A stretch of 64,000 bases of DNA from Rhizobium album (GCF_003122325.1 NZ_QFBC01000004.1:62001-126000), one strand, 5' to 3'; shown: positions 43,921 through 54,470, counted from the stretch's first letter. Numbers and translations: made by a program. The notes: generated from the sequence alone by a model not told the origin.

Positions 43921-44312
43921 TGTCGGCTCCCCTCCGCATTCGACATTAAAACAAGCCCGCAAGAACATCGCGACGGCTGCATTAAAAGTATTTCATTACA
44001 ACGTCTTTGTTTATATTACGTATTCTTGAAATTCGAAAGTCAATATGTATTTCGGAAATTATCCAATCGCCTCGGGAATTGGCACCGGGACCCCGGAGAC
44101 ACCAATGTAGCTTGCCATGCGTTTCCGGCTGTTCTTGAGAAAAGTGGGGTGGCAGGCAACTTGGCAGCTTCCTGGTCGCGCGACCGACTACCCGATGCGA
44201 CGCTTTTGCGGCCGGATACGCGTGACAGTCCGGCGAGGATCGGGTACACCACCCCGCACTGATATAGGTATGACAAGGCGGCCTCAAAAGGCCCGGCAAT
44301 GGCTTTAATCTC
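43921..44312. other. AT-rich intergenic region between the metallopeptidase and dapE
   Basis: About 390 bp. Roughly 43980-44060 is strikingly AT-rich against its neighbours (for example GTTTATATTACGTATTCTTG). No gene or RNA is recognisable. It probably holds the metallopeptidase promoter and, near 44250-44300, the dapE promoter. Confidence 0.5.
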
Positions 44313-45506
44313 ATGCTCCCGACCGACCCGATCGCCAATCTCCAGACCCTCATCCGCTGCCCCTCCGTGACTCCTGCCGAAGGCGGGGCGTTGAGCGCGC
44401 TCGAAACCATGCTGGCGCCGCTCGGCTTTGCCGTCGAGCGGGTGACGGCGAAGGACGAGGATACGCCCGACATCGAAAACCTCTACGCCCGGCTCGGCGG
44501 CGATGGCCCGCACCTGATGTTCGCCGGCCATACCGACGTCGTGCCGGTCGGCGATGCCGGCGCCTGGACGCACCCCCCCTTCGCTGCGGAGATTGCCGGC
44601 GGCGAGATGTTCGGCCGCGGCGCCGTCGACATGAAGGGTGGCATCGCCTGCTTCGTCGCCGCCATCGCCCGCCATATCGACAAAAAGGGGGCGCCAAAAG
44701 GCTCTGTCTCCTTCCTGATCACCGGCGACGAGGAAGGCCCGGCGATCAACGGCACGATCAAGCTGCTGCAATGGGCCGCCGCCAGGGGCGAACGCTGGGA
44801 TGCCTGCGTCGTCGGCGAGCCGACCAATCCGGACCGGTTGGGCGACATGATCAAGATCGGTCGGCGCGGCTCGCTGTCCGGCAAGATCACCGTCAACGGC
44901 GTGCAGGGCCACGCCGCCTATCCGCATCTCGCCGACAACCCGGTGCGCGGCATCGTGCAACTGACGCAGGCGCTGCTCGATCCGCCCTTCGACCAGGGCA
45001 CGACGGATTTCCAGCCGTCGAACCTCGAAGTGACGAGCATCGACGTCGGCAATCCCGCCACCAACGTCATTCCCGCCAAGGCGACGGCGAGCTTCAACAT
45101 CCGCTTCAACGACAGCTGGACGGCAGAGACGCTGCAAGCCGAAATCGCCGGCCGCCTGGCGCGCGCTGCCGCCGACACAAGGCTGCGGCCCGGCCGCGAA
45201 CCGGTGTCCTACCAGCTCGCCTGGGCCGAACGGCCGAGCCATGTCTTCCTCACCCGCAACAATGCCTTGATCGACTCGCTCTCCGGCGCCATCGAGAAGG
45301 TGACGGGCCAGACGCCGAAACTGTCGACGACCGGCGGTACCTCGGATGCGCGCTATATCAAGGATTATTGCCCGGTGGTGGAATTCGGGCTGGTGGGCCA
45401 GACCATGCACATGGTCGACGAGCGGGTGGCCGTCGCCGACCTCGAAACCCTGACCCGCATCTACGAGACCTTCATCGAGCGCTGGTTCGACAATGCCGTC
45501 GTTTAA
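44313..45506 (+). CDS. dapE: Succinyl-diaminopimelate desuccinylase
   Basis: A 397-aa di-zinc M20 peptidase-family enzyme. [13 protein letters not shown] supplies the first zinc His and catalytic Asp, [12 protein letters not shown] the bridging Asp, and [11 protein letters not shown] the catalytic Glu; [20 protein letters not shown] completes the site. It removes succinate to yield LL-diaminopimelate for cell wall and lysine synthesis. The stop region overlaps the next gene by 14 bp. Confidence 0.97.
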   Translation: MLPTDPIANLQTLIRCPSVTPAEGGALSALETMLAPLGFAVERVTAKDEDTPDIENLYARLGGDGPHLMFAGHTDVVPVGDAGAWTHPPFAAEIAGGEMFGRGAVDMKGGIACFVAAIARHIDKKGAPKGSVSFLITGDEEGPAINGTIKLLQWAAARGERWDACVVGEPTNPDRLGDMIKIGRRGSLSGKITVNGVQGHAAYPHLADNPVRGIVQLTQALLDPPFDQGTTDFQPSNLEVTSIDVGNPATNVIPAKATASFNIRFNDSWTAETLQAEIAGRLARAAADTRLRPGREPVSYQLAWAERPSHVFLTRNNALIDSLSGAIEKVTGQTPKLSTTGGTSDARYIKDYCPVVEFGLVGQTMHMVDERVAVADLETLTRIYETFIERWFDNAVV

Positions 45507-46089
45507 GGAAATTCAGATCTACCTGAAGGGGCTGCTGCTGCTGATCCGGCTCGATCCGCGCGGCTTCGGCTATCTCGACCTGACCGATCGCGGCGCGATG
45601 CGTTCCTTCTGGGCCATCCTCTGGTGCCTGCCGGCAACGGCGATCAGCTGGCTCTGGTGGCACTCCGCTTTCCTGCGCGCCTATCCGCCGGGAACGCGCA
45701 CCGGCCTACCCTTCTTCATGCGGCTAGCCATGGTCGAGGTCGCCAACTGGATCGTGCCGCTGGTGCTGGCCGGGTTCCTGTGCCTGCTCTTCGGCCTCGG
45801 CCGGCGTTTCCACGCCATCGTCGTGGTATCGAACTGGCTCGCCGTGCCGCTGGCCTATGTCTATGCGCTGATCATCCTGATGGTGCTGGTGCTACCGGGA
45901 ACGGAAGGGCTTGCCTCGCTGCTGTGGCTTGGCCTGCTGGTGACGCTGGTCTTCGCGCTGGTGCGGCTGATGCGGATGATCTGCGGCCAGCAGCCGCTGA
46001 TGATCACCACGCTCATTCTCGTGCTGCTGGTGCCGACCATGCTGCTCTCCGACCTCCTGCAGCAATATCTCGGCGTCTATCCCGCCTGA
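45493..46089 (+). CDS. Conserved integral membrane protein, unknown function
   Basis: A 198-aa protein with about five hydrophobic helices ([85 protein letters not shown]). No family motif is recognised with confidence. Its start lies 14 bp inside dapE, so it is translationally coupled to it, and it may be a conserved dapE-linked membrane protein in rhizobia. Confidence 0.75.
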   Translation: MPSFKEIQIYLKGLLLLIRLDPRGFGYLDLTDRGAMRSFWAILWCLPATAISWLWWHSAFLRAYPPGTRTGLPFFMRLAMVEVANWIVPLVLAGFLCLLFGLGRRFHAIVVVSNWLAVPLAYVYALIILMVLVLPGTEGLASLLWLGLLVTLVFALVRLMRMICGQQPLMITTLILVLLVPTMLLSDLLQQYLGVYPA

Positions 46090-46499
46090 TCCAGGCCGGC
46101 GGAGATCACCACCTCGCCGTCTTCCTTGGTGAACGGGCCGATATCGGGATTGGCGAGGATCTCCAGCACCCTCTCCGAGGGGCGACACAGGCGCACGCCT
46201 TTTTCCGTCACCACGATCGGCAGGTTGATGAGGATCGGATGCGCCATCATCGCATCCAGAAGCGCGCCGTCCGTCAGGCGCGGATCGCCGAGGCCGAGCT
46301 GCGCATAAGGCGTGCCCTTTTCCCGCAGCAGGTCGCGCGGCGACATGTCGAGCGCGATCAGCAGCGCCACCAGTTCCTCCCGCGACGGCGGGGTAACGAG
46401 ATATTCGACGACCTCCGGCTCCTCGCCCGACTGGCGGATCATCGCCAGCGTGTTGCGCGAGGTTCCGCAAGCGGGGTTATGATAGATCCGCACCGTCAT
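46077..46499 (-). CDS. arsC: Arsenate reductase (glutaredoxin-type ArsC)
   Basis: A 140-aa protein. [20 protein letters not shown] contains the single catalytic Cys (residue 10, CGTSRN), with the conserved Arg in [20 protein letters not shown]. It reduces arsenate with glutathione and glutaredoxin. The ATG at 46499 lies 23 bp inside the 3' end of truA, so expression probably depends on the fmt-truA transcript. No arsenite exporter gene is nearby, so the physiological substrate may differ. Confidence 0.92.
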   Translation of the reverse strand: MTVRIYHNPACGTSRNTLAMIRQSGEEPEVVEYLVTPPSREELVALLIALDMSPRDLLREKGTPYAQLGLGDPRLTDGALLDAMMAHPILINLPIVVTEKGVRLCRPSERVLEILANPDIGPFTKEDGEVVISAGLDQAG

Positions 46500-47283
46500 C
46501 GGTCTGTCCTTGGTTGCCGCGCCGTTCGGGAATGACGGCGGGATAATCGACCTGCAAAAAATACAGCCCTTCCGGCGGCGCAACCGGGCCGCAGGCCGTG
46601 CGGTCGCGCGCCTCCAGCGCCAGGCGCACATCCTGCGGCGTCATCTTGCCTTCGCCGGCAAGCTTGAGGGTGCCGGCAAAGGAGCGGATCTGGTTGTGCA
46701 GGAAACTCTGTGCCGAAGCGCGGATCTCGATGAGCTGGCCGTCACGCGTCACGTCCAGCCGGTCGAGGGTGCGCACCGGGCTCCTGGCCTGGCAATGTGC
46801 GGAGCGGAATGTGGTGAAATCATGATGGCCGACCAACATCTGTGCCGCCGCATGCATTGCCGCATGGTCGAGGGGTTTCGGCACCCACCAGGCGCGTCCG
46901 GCCTCCAGCGCCAGCGGCGCCGGCCGGGAGATGATGCGATACAGGTAATGCCGCTTCACCGCCGAAAAACGTGCGTCGAAATAATCCGGCACGGCGTCGG
47001 CATCGACGATCGAGACACGCTCGCCCGCCATGCCGAGATGGGCGTTCAGGGCATTGCGCAGCTTGTAGGGCAGCCAGCTGCGCGCCAGGTCGAGATGGAT
47101 CGCCTGACCCAACGCATGCACGCCGGAATCGGTGCGGCCAGCGCCGCGGATCGATACCGTCTCGCCGGTCAGCGACAGCACGGCGGCCTCCAGCGCGCCT
47201 TGCACGGAGGGGCCGTTCTCCTGCCGCTGCCAGCCGACATAAGGCGTGCCGTCATATTCGACGATCAGGCGGAAGCGGGGCAT
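46477..47283 (-). CDS. truA: tRNA pseudouridine(38-40) synthase
   Basis: A 268-aa enzyme that isomerises uridines 38-40 in the anticodon arm. [14 protein letters not shown] is the N-terminal signature, [15 protein letters not shown] carries the catalytic Asp, and [14 protein letters not shown] is the third family motif. The start overlaps the fmt stop. Confidence 0.97.
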   Translation of the reverse strand: MPRFRLIVEYDGTPYVGWQRQENGPSVQGALEAAVLSLTGETVSIRGAGRTDSGVHALGQAIHLDLARSWLPYKLRNALNAHLGMAGERVSIVDADAVPDYFDARFSAVKRHYLYRIISRPAPLALEAGRAWWVPKPLDHAAMHAAAQMLVGHHDFTTFRSAHCQARSPVRTLDRLDVTRDGQLIEIRASAQSFLHNQIRSFAGTLKLAGEGKMTPQDVRLALEARDRTACGPVAPPEGLYFLQVDYPAVIPERRGNQGQTDDGADLS

Positions 47284-48218
47284 CAGCCGAGCCTCGTGCC
47301 CACGGGCAAGGGCGTGCCGCGCAGGAAATCCGCTGCCGAAAGCGGCTTGCCGCCGGCTTTCTGCAACCTGGTCAGCTTCACCGCGCCTCCGCCGCAGGCG
47401 ACCGTCAAGTCCTCGCCCATGACCGTGCCGGCCGCACCGGTGCCATCGCCCATTTCGCTCGCCAGAACCTTGATGCGTTCCGGCTTGCCGCCGATCTCGG
47501 CCTCGAACCAGGCGCCCGGGAAGGGTGCGAGCCCGCGAATATGGTTGTGCACGTCGCGGGCGGGCCGCGAAAAGTCGATGCGCGTTTCCGCCTTGTCGAT
47601 CTTGGCGGCGTAGAGCACGCCGTCCGCCGGCTGCGGCGTCAGCGGCAGGTCGCCCATCTCCAGCTTGACCATGGCCTCGGCGATCGCCTTGGCGCCGACA
47701 AACATCAGCCGGTCGTGCAACTCGCCGGCCGTCATGTTTGCCTCGATCGCCACTTCGCGGGTCAGGGCAACGGGGCCGGTATCCAGCCCCTTGTCCATCT
47801 TCATCACCATCATGCCGGTCTTTTCGTCGCCGGCCATGATCGCCCGCTGGATGGGAGCGGCGCCGCGCCAGCGCGGCAGCAGCGAGGCATGGCCATTATA
47901 GCAGCCCTCGCGCGTACCGCTGAGGATCTCTTCCGGCAGCAAAAGGCCGTAAGCAACGACGACGGCGACATCCGCATCGAGATCGCGGAACTTGTTCCGC
48001 TCTTCCGGATCCTTGAAATTGACCGGCGTGAACACCGGTATGCCGAGCAATTCTGCCGCCTGGTGCACCGGCGACTTCTGCAGGTCCAGCCCGCGGCGCC
48101 CACCCGGCCGAGGCGGCTGGCTGTAGACGGCCACGACCCGATGGCCGGCATCGACCAGCAGGCGCAGAGTGGGAACGGAAAATTCCGGCGTGCCCATGAA
48201 GATGATGCGAAGAGACAT
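47283..48218 (-). CDS. fmt: Methionyl-tRNA formyltransferase
   Basis: A 311-aa enzyme that formylates initiator t[18 protein letters not shown] begins the protein, and the formyl-THF site shows [15 protein letters not shown] with catalytic residues in the region [12 protein letters not shown]-terminal OB-type domain follows. It is in the usual cluster with def (0.8 kb upstream, the same strand) and truA, but the toxin-antitoxin genes now lie between def and fmt. Confidence 0.97.
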   Translation of the reverse strand: MSLRIIFMGTPEFSVPTLRLLVDAGHRVVAVYSQPPRPGGRRGLDLQKSPVHQAAELLGIPVFTPVNFKDPEERNKFRDLDADVAVVVAYGLLLPEEILSGTREGCYNGHASLLPRWRGAAPIQRAIMAGDEKTGMMVMKMDKGLDTGPVALTREVAIEANMTAGELHDRLMFVGAKAIAEAMVKLEMGDLPLTPQPADGVLYAAKIDKAETRIDFSRPARDVHNHIRGLAPFPGAWFEAEIGGKPERIKVLASEMGDGTGAAGTVMGEDLTVACGGGAVKLTRLQKAGGKPLSAADFLRGTPLPVGTRLG

Positions 48219-48238
48219 GCTATCCCCCCTGTTGACGA

Positions 48239-48657
48239 TCAGCCGCCTTCAAACGGGTTTACGAGCCGAAGATCAAGCCCCTGGAAGTCTTTTGTGTTGC
48301 GCGTCGCCAGCGTGGCGTCGTTGACGAGGCAGATTGCGGCGATCATGGCGTCCTGGACGGAGATGGGGCGGCCCTGCACCTGACGCTCCGCCCGCACGCG
48401 CCCTGTTCTGAGGCCGAAGGATGATCGAAGCCCAGAATCCTGCCATGAAAACTGACGAGCAGTTGTGAGAGAATTTGCAGGTATCGATCCGAACGCGTCT
48501 GCCGCCAGAAACGTTCGGCCCCGAACGATTGCTCCATGACGACCACGTCGCACAGATAAAGATCCGTATGCGCATGATGCCGCATCCACATCACGACCTC
48601 GGGGATGACCCGCGGCTTTACAAGTTCGGAAACGACATTCGTGTCGAGCACGATCAC
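48239..48657 (-). pseudogene. Frameshifted PIN-domain toxin (VapC/FitB type)
   Basis: The N-terminal part is intact from GTG 48657: IVLDTNVVSELVKPRVIP with the first acidic PIN residue. Around 48400-48410 the frame changes, after SFHGRILGFDHPSASE. The normal end of the family, VRAERQVQGRPISVQDAMI and [19 protein letters not shown], continues in another frame to a stop near 48239. A single base loss explains it. The truncated product would end 22 codons later in unrelated sequence and lacks the PIN C-terminal acidic residues, so the toxin is almost certainly inactive. Confidence 0.85.
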
Positions 48658-48941
48658 TCGATATCCTCGAGCGGGCGGCCGAAATCACGTTTCCGCTCCG
48701 CTTCGATCTCATCCATGATGCGTGCATATTCTTCAGCTTCCGCCGGATCGATATCGGCCAGGATGGCGCGCATGGCCGTCCATGGCGACAGTTCCGGCTG
48801 CGGCTCCGGCCGCTTGCCCGCCATCGCCTCGCCGATCAGGGCCTTGGCTTCGTCGGACAGGCTGCGGCCGTTGGTCTGCGCCAGCTCGATGATGCCGCGC
48901 TTCAATGCCTCGTCGATGTTGCGGATCAGCAGGTCGCCCAT
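48654..48941 (-). CDS. FitA-like antitoxin (ribbon-helix-helix)
   Basis: A 95-aa protein. MGDLLIRNIDEALKRGIIEL and NGRSLSDEAKALIGEAM form a ribbon-helix-helix DNA-binding domain, and an acidic C-terminus would neutralise the toxin. ATG 48941 follows GGAGG with 5-nt spacing. It overlaps the toxin start by 4 bp as in active pairs, but the toxin gene is frameshifted, leaving an orphan regulator. Confidence 0.85.
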   Translation of the reverse strand: MGDLLIRNIDEALKRGIIELAQTNGRSLSDEAKALIGEAMAGKRPEPQPELSPWTAMRAILADIDPAEAEEYARIMDEIEAERKRDFGRPLEDIE

Positions 48942-49006
48942 CGCCACCTCCTCAGGATATCGGCGATATCATAGGCAGACGGCGACCGATTTTCAACAAT
49001 CGGCCA

Positions 49007-49522
49007 TCAGACGGCCTTGCCCTTGGCGGCCTTGGTGAACTTCTTCACCACCATTTCCCGCTTCAGCCGCGAGATGTGGTCGATGAACAGCACGCCGTTG
49101 AGATGATCGATCTCGTGCTGCAGGCAGGTGGCGAGCAGGCCGTCGGCCTTGACGGTCTTGTCCTTGCCATCACGGTCGAGATATTGGACCTCGATCTCCG
49201 CCGGACGCTCCACCTCCGCATAATAATCAGGAATGGAAAGGCAGCCTTCCTCATAGACCGAACGCGCATCGGAAGAGGACAGGATCTGCGGATTGATGAA
49301 GACCTGCGGCTGTTTTTCCTCGCCTTCCTTGGCAAGGTCGATCACCAGCAGGCGCCGCGGCACGCCGATCTGGATTGCGGCAAGGCCGATGCCCGGCGCA
49401 TCGTACATGGTTTCCAGCATGTCGTCCGCAAGCTGCGTCAGTTCGGCATCGACGCGCTCCACCGGCGCGGAAACCTGTCGGAGAAGGGGATCGGGCAGGA
49501 TGATGAGGGGCTTGATCGTCAT
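49007..49522 (-). CDS. def: Peptide deformylase
   Basis: A 171-aa metalloenzyme with the three motifs [18 protein letters not shown] and [12 protein letters not shown] (metal ligands Cys and two His, catalytic Glu). It removes the formyl group from new proteins. ATG 49522 has GGAGGG upstream; the longer in-frame start is rejected because of this. It lies upstream of the TA remnant and fmt-truA. Confidence 0.97.
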   Translation of the reverse strand: MTIKPLIILPDPLLRQVSAPVERVDAELTQLADDMLETMYDAPGIGLAAIQIGVPRRLLVIDLAKEGEEKQPQVFINPQILSSSDARSVYEEGCLSIPDYYAEVERPAEIEVQYLDRDGKDKTVKADGLLATCLQHEIDHLNGVLFIDHISRLKREMVVKKFTKAAKGKAV

Positions 49523-49684
49523 GCGCCCTCCATAACCCATCTTGTTTCGCGAGGGAATTCTCCGCACGCGGCATCATGGCGTTTTTTTGACGACGCCGCC
49601 GCTGTCCCCGTTCTTCATCGGCATATTCAGGAAATGTTCACGATTTGATCTTCTCAATGGTTTTTGTTCTGGTAGGATCTTGGA

Positions 49685-50905
49685 ATGGAGAGACCCCTGT
49701 TTTCGCACCCTGTTTTCGAAATTGTCACTTCGAGCGGCACGATCCCTGTCAGCCCGCTGGTGCTCGTTTCGGTCCTGCTCGTCATCGCGGCCGTGCTGGT
49801 CCTCCTGTTTCGGCGCCGTGGTGGCACCGATGCCGAGGCGCACGCCTTCGAAACGGAAACCCGGCTGGCCGAACTCCTGCGCATCCAGTCCGAGATGCAG
49901 GGACGCATGGCGGCGATGGCCGAGGTGTTCGGATCGCGGCAATCCGAGCTGAACCAGGCGATCAGCCAGCGGCTGGACGGCATGAGCCACCGGATCGGCG
50001 CGACGCTGACGGAGCAGTCGAAACACACGCATGAAAACCTGCGCCGCCTGCAGGAACGCCTGGCGGTGATCGACGCGGCGCAGAACAATATCCAGTCGCT
50101 GGCCAAGGACGTCGTCGGGCTGCAGGCGATCCTGTCCGACAAGCAGACCCGCGGCGCCTTCGGCCAGTCGCGCATGGAAACCATCATCGCCGACGGGCTG
50201 GCGCAGGGCGCCTACGCCTTCCAGCCGACGCTGTCCAACGGCGCGCGGCCGGACTGCACCATTCGCATGCCGAACGGCGTGCCGCCGCTTGTCATCGATG
50301 CCAAATTTCCGCTGGAGGCATGGAATGCCGCCCGCAAGGCGCAAACGCCGGAAGCCGCCAAGGCGGCGGCACAGCAATTCCGCCGCGATCTCGACGTCCA
50401 TATACGCGACATTGCCGAAAAATACCTGATCGCCGGCGAAACCCAGGACATCGCCTTCCTGTTCGTGCCGTCGGAATCGATCTTTGCCGGCATTCACGAG
50501 CACCATGAGGCGATCGTGCAGAAGGCCCACCGGCTGCGGGTGGTGATCGTTTCGCCGTCGCTGCTGATGCTTTCCATCCAGGTCATCCAGTCGGTGCTGA
50601 AGGACCAGCGCATGCGCGAGCAGGCACATGTCATCCAGGGCGAGGTGGCGCACCTGCTCGACGACCTGCTGCGCCTCGACGAGCGGGTGGTGAAACTGCA
50701 GTCGCATTTTTCGGCGGCCCAGAAGGATGTGGAGATGATCGCGACATCGAGCGGCAAGATCGCCAGGCGTGGCGCAAAGATCGGTGCGCTCGACTTCACC
50801 GAGCCTGCTGAAGAACCCAGCCGCGCCGCTGAAACAGAAGTGCCGGTGCGTGCCGTCGAAAGTCGGACCGGCTTTCTGAAGCTCAGGGTGGTTGACGAGG
50901 ATTGA
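49685..50905 (+). CDS. rmuC: DNA recombination protein RmuC
   Basis: A 406-aa protein with an N-terminal transmembrane helix (about 22-42), a long coiled coil with LNQAISQRLDGMSHRIGATL, and a RmuC nuclease-like core (DCTIRMPNGVPPLVIDAKFP, IAEKYLIAGETQDIAFLFVP). It limits recombination at inverted repeats. Divergent from def. Confidence 0.93.
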   Translation: MERPLFSHPVFEIVTSSGTIPVSPLVLVSVLLVIAAVLVLLFRRRGGTDAEAHAFETETRLAELLRIQSEMQGRMAAMAEVFGSRQSELNQAISQRLDGMSHRIGATLTEQSKHTHENLRRLQERLAVIDAAQNNIQSLAKDVVGLQAILSDKQTRGAFGQSRMETIIADGLAQGAYAFQPTLSNGARPDCTIRMPNGVPPLVIDAKFPLEAWNAARKAQTPEAAKAAAQQFRRDLDVHIRDIAEKYLIAGETQDIAFLFVPSESIFAGIHEHHEAIVQKAHRLRVVIVSPSLLMLSIQVIQSVLKDQRMREQAHVIQGEVAHLLDDLLRLDERVVKLQSHFSAAQKDVEMIATSSGKIARRGAKIGALDFTEPAEEPSRAAETEVPVRAVESRTGFLKLRVVDED

Positions 50906-50957
50906 TGCGGTCGGGCAGTGTCGCGCAAAACCATCGGGAAACGGGAAACGACTTCAC

Positions 50958-51857
50958 ATGATCACGGTCTTCGGCTCCATCAACATGGATCTCATCGCCA
51001 CGACGGAACGGCTGCCGAAGCCGGGTGAAACCGTGGCGGGCAACGGCTTTTCCACCGCCGCCGGCGGCAAGGGCGCCAACCAGGCGCTGGCCGCCCGGCG
51101 CGCCGGTTCGGTCGTGCGCATGGTCGGCGCCGTCGGGCGGGATGAATTTGCCGGGCCGGCGCTGGCGCTGCTCAAGGAGGCGGGAACGGATCTTTCGGGA
51201 GCCAAACCCGTCGACGGTCCGACCGGCATTGCCCTGATCCTCGTCGGCGGCGACGGCGAAAACGTCATTGCCGTCGTGCCCGGCGCCAACGGCACGTTGA
51301 CGGCCGCGGATGCCGATGCCGCGCTGGCTCCGATGAAGGCCGGCGACATCCTGATGCTACAGTTCGAAATCCCGGTGCCGGCGGTCGAGCATGCCCTCCT
51401 AAGGGCAAAGGAGAAAGGCGTCGTCACAATCCTCAACATCGCCCCGCTGATTGCCGAGGCGCCCCGGCTCGGACGCCTCGCCGACGTCGTCATCGCCAAC
51501 GAAACGGAATTCGAGCGCCTGGCCGGAGAGAACGGCATGGACGATGCGCGGCGCGAGGCGGCGATGCAGGCCCTGCATGCGCAAACGGGTCAGACGCTGA
51601 TCGTCACGCTCGGCGCCGATGGTGTGATCGCCATCCGCGACGGCGCCGTTTCCCGCAGTGCCGGCCTGGTCATCGATCCGGTCGACACCGTCGGCGCCGG
51701 CGATACCTTCTGCGGTTATTTCGCCGCAGGGCTGGATGCCGGGCTGGATTTTGCCACCGCCCTGCGCAGAGCCGCGGTCGCAGGTTCGCTTGCCTGCCTG
51801 GAACCGGGCGCCCAGCCGTCCATTCCTGTCAGCGGCGAGGTCAGCCGTCGACTGTAA
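50958..51857 (+). CDS. rbsK: Ribokinase
   Basis: A 299-aa PfkB-family sugar kinase. FGSINMDLIATTERLPKPGE and AAGGKGANQALAARRAG form the N-terminal signature and DTVGAGDTFCGYFAAGL contains the anion hole and catalytic Asp. It phosphorylates ribose at O5. No ribose transporter is adjacent, but a nucleoside hydrolase gene lies 2.6 kb downstream, so it may salvage ribose freed from nucleosides. ATG 50958. Confidence 0.93.
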   Translation: MITVFGSINMDLIATTERLPKPGETVAGNGFSTAAGGKGANQALAARRAGSVVRMVGAVGRDEFAGPALALLKEAGTDLSGAKPVDGPTGIALILVGGDGENVIAVVPGANGTLTAADADAALAPMKAGDILMLQFEIPVPAVEHALLRAKEKGVVTILNIAPLIAEAPRLGRLADVVIANETEFERLAGENGMDDARREAAMQALHAQTGQTLIVTLGADGVIAIRDGAVSRSAGLVIDPVDTVGAGDTFCGYFAAGLDAGLDFATALRRAAVAGSLACLEPGAQPSIPVSGEVSRRL

Positions 51858-52076
51858 CGATTCCGGATGCCGTGTAAGCCATGAAATTGCTGCAACGCAA
51901 GGAAAACGGGTAGATTTTTAGTCAAATTTAACCGGTTATTTCGTAGGGTTGGGCTCATACGCCGCGACGAACCGTCTCACCTGACGGAGCGATGGCGGTG
52001 CGCCCCATGATAGGGCAGTTCCCCATTCATCCCCCGGCGCCGGATCGGCTCCGGCCTTCCCTGCTTTGAGGCGACA

Positions 52077-54413
52077 ATGTCTATTTTCCAAGTGAAGTCA
52101 CTTGCGGCCAAGCTAATGGCGGTCAGCGGCTTGGCCATCGCACTGGTCCTGCTGGTTTCCAACCTCCTGTTGATCTCGCAATCGCGCGAGCGTGTGCAGA
52201 CATTGACCATGGCCCAGGCGGATGCAGAAGCCAAGGCGATCGCCAACCAGATCGCCGCCAAGGTCGGCGAACTGTCGGGTGCAGCCCGCTCGATGGCCGG
52301 CGTCGTCGGCCGCGCCCACGAGGGCAAGGCACTGGAGCGGCAGGGCGTCATCAATATCCTGAAGGCGAATGTCGAAAAGAACGCCTTCGCCTTCGGCAGC
52401 TGGTTCTGCGAAGAGCCCACCGCCTTCGACGGCCGCAAGGACGAGGTCGCCAACAACACGGAGCTGGGTGCCAACAAGAACGGCATCTTTGCTCCGTACT
52501 GGACCAAGACGGCATCCGGCGGCTTCGAGTTCTCGACGTTCAACGACGATTACACCGCGCCCTGGTATGCGACCTCGGCGAAATCCATGAAGGGTGGCAT
52601 GACCCCGCCCTACAAGGCGCAGGAGATCACCGTCCCCACCGCCATGACCTCGATCAGCTATCCGGTGGTATCGGACGGCAAGCTGATCGGCGTTTCCGGC
52701 ATCGATATTTCGCTCGCAGCACTTTATGACGACCTCAAGGTCCTGCATCCCTTCGGTTCCGGCCGCGTCATGCTGCTGTCGCAGAACGCCCAATGGATCG
52801 TCGCGCCGACTATCGAGATGGTCATGACCGATTATGCCGATGCCGGCGGCGACGCGATCAAGAGCGCCCTTGCCACCAGCAAAGGCAGCGTGATCGAAGG
52901 CCTCAAGAATACCGACGGCGAAGGTTTCAGCCGCGTCGTCTATCCGTTCGCACTGCCCGACCTCAACACCAGCTGGGTCGTGATCGTCGACGTGCCGTAT
53001 TCCGCCATTGCCGCTCCGGTACAGGCGCAGACCTACATGATGGTGATCGGCGGTATCCTCGTGCTGGCAGCCGTGATGCTGGCGCTGTATTTCGCCACCC
53101 GCTTCTTCATCCAGCTGCCGCTCAAGGCGCTGCTGCGCGATGTCACCCGTCTCAGCGAAAACAAGTATGACGAACCGGTCACCGGCCAGGATCGCGCCGA
53201 CGAAATCGGCCTCGTCGCCAAGTCGCTGGAAGGCTTCCGCCACGCGCTTGCCGATACCCAGCGGCTGCAGGCCGATGCGGAAATGCAGCGCAGCGCCGCC
53301 GAAAACGAGCGCCAGCGCTCCGAGACGGAACGCAATGGTGCAGCCTCGCTGCAGCGCCACATCGTGTCGACCGTGGGTGAGGGCCTGGCGCAGCTGTCGA
53401 ACGGCAACCTCGCCTACCGCATCGAGGAGGATTTCCCGGGCGACTACGCAGCCCTGAAGCGCGATTTCAACGCCGCCCTCTCCAGCATCGAAGAGACGAG
53501 CAACACGCTGAACAGCACGGTGCACAGCATCGGCGGCGGCACCGGCGAAATCAGCCGCAGCGCCTCCGACCTTGCCCGCCGCACCGAGCAGCAGGCGGCC
53601 AGCCTGGAAGAAACCGCAGCGGCGCTCAACGAGCTGACCGCACAGGTAAACTCCAGTGCCGACAACGCCCGCTCCGCCGCCGTCAGCGTCAACACCGCCT
53701 GTGAGGACGCCGAGCGGTCCGGTGAAGTGGTGCAGAAGGCCATCGCTTCGATGCGGGGCATCGAGCAGTCGTCTCAGGAAGTCTCGCGCATCATCGGCGT
53801 CATCGACGAGATCGCCTTCCAGACAAACCTTCTCGCCCTCAATGCCGGCGTCGAAGCCGCCCGCGCCGGGGAAGCCGGCAAGGGTTTCGCCGTCGTCGCC
53901 CAGGAAGTTCGCGAACTCGCCCAGCGCTCGGCCAACGCCGCCAAGGAGATCAAGACCCTGATCAACGCCTCGGCCGGCCAGGTGCAGGACGGTGTCGCCC
54001 TCGTCGGCCGCGCCGGCAACGCGCTGGACAAGATCGCCGGCCAGGTCATGGAGATCAACGGCCTGATCCGGCAGATTTCCGCCTCCGCCAGCGAGCAGGC
54101 TGTCGGGCTGAAGGAAATCAACTCGGCAATGAACCAGATGGACCAGGTGACGCAGCAGAACGCCGCGATGGTGGAAGAGCAGACCGCCGCCAGCATGACG
54201 CTGAAGGAAGAGGCCGACGTGCTGAAGTCGCTCGTCGCCCGCTTCCGCACCGGAGGCGTCAATCACGCCGCCGCCCTGCGCCAGACCGCCCAGGACATGC
54301 GTGCTCCGGCCCGCGCCCCCACGGCAGCCGCAAGGGCTCCCGCCCGCCGCAGCGTGCCACAGAGCCAGGGCTCGGCCGCCCTCGCCGCCAAGGACGACTG
54401 GGAAGAATTCTGA
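52077..54413 (+). CDS. Methyl-accepting chemotaxis protein, dCache sensor, DWEEF tail
   Basis: A 778-aa receptor. Helix 1 is at residues about 14-34, a periplasmic dCache-like sensor covers about 35-315 (YTAPWYATSAKSMKGGM and GVSGIDISLAALYDDL form the ligand fold), and helix 2 is near 318-340. HAMP segments and the signalling hairpin DEIAFQTNLLALNAGVEAAR follow. It ends in DWEEF, the CheR tether. dCache receptors of this layout often bind amino acids or other small organic ligands. The gene lies between rbsK and a nucleoside hydrolase; a functional link is only suggestive. Confidence 0.94.
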   Translation: MSIFQVKSLAAKLMAVSGLAIALVLLVSNLLLISQSRERVQTLTMAQADAEAKAIANQIAAKVGELSGAARSMAGVVGRAHEGKALERQGVINILKANVEKNAFAFGSWFCEEPTAFDGRKDEVANNTELGANKNGIFAPYWTKTASGGFEFSTFNDDYTAPWYATSAKSMKGGMTPPYKAQEITVPTAMTSISYPVVSDGKLIGVSGIDISLAALYDDLKVLHPFGSGRVMLLSQNAQWIVAPTIEMVMTDYADAGGDAIKSALATSKGSVIEGLKNTDGEGFSRVVYPFALPDLNTSWVVIVDVPYSAIAAPVQAQTYMMVIGGILVLAAVMLALYFATRFFIQLPLKALLRDVTRLSENKYDEPVTGQDRADEIGLVAKSLEGFRHALADTQRLQADAEMQRSAAENERQRSETERNGAASLQRHIVSTVGEGLAQLSNGNLAYRIEEDFPGDYAALKRDFNAALSSIEETSNTLNSTVHSIGGGTGEISRSASDLARRTEQQAASLEETAAALNELTAQVNSSADNARSAAVSVNTACEDAERSGEVVQKAIASMRGIEQSSQEVSRIIGVIDEIAFQTNLLALNAGVEAARAGEAGKGFAVVAQEVRELAQRSANAAKEIKTLINASAGQVQDGVALVGRAGNALDKIAGQVMEINGLIRQISASASEQAVGLKEINSAMNQMDQVTQQNAAMVEEQTAASMTLKEEADVLKSLVARFRTGGVNHAAALRQTAQDMRAPARAPTAAARAPARRSVPQSQGSAALAAKDDWEEF

Positions 54414-54440
54414 GAGGCGAATTCGACCGCTGAATGACAA

Positions 54441-54470
54441 GGCTGCCGGATACGCTCCGGCGGCCTTTTT
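54441..54470 (+). terminator. Intrinsic terminator of the chemoreceptor gene
   Basis: GCTGCCGGA pairs with TCCGGCGGC (one T-G pair) around TACGC, followed by CTTTTT. The region also overlaps the end of the opposite nucleoside hydrolase transcript. Confidence 0.88.
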
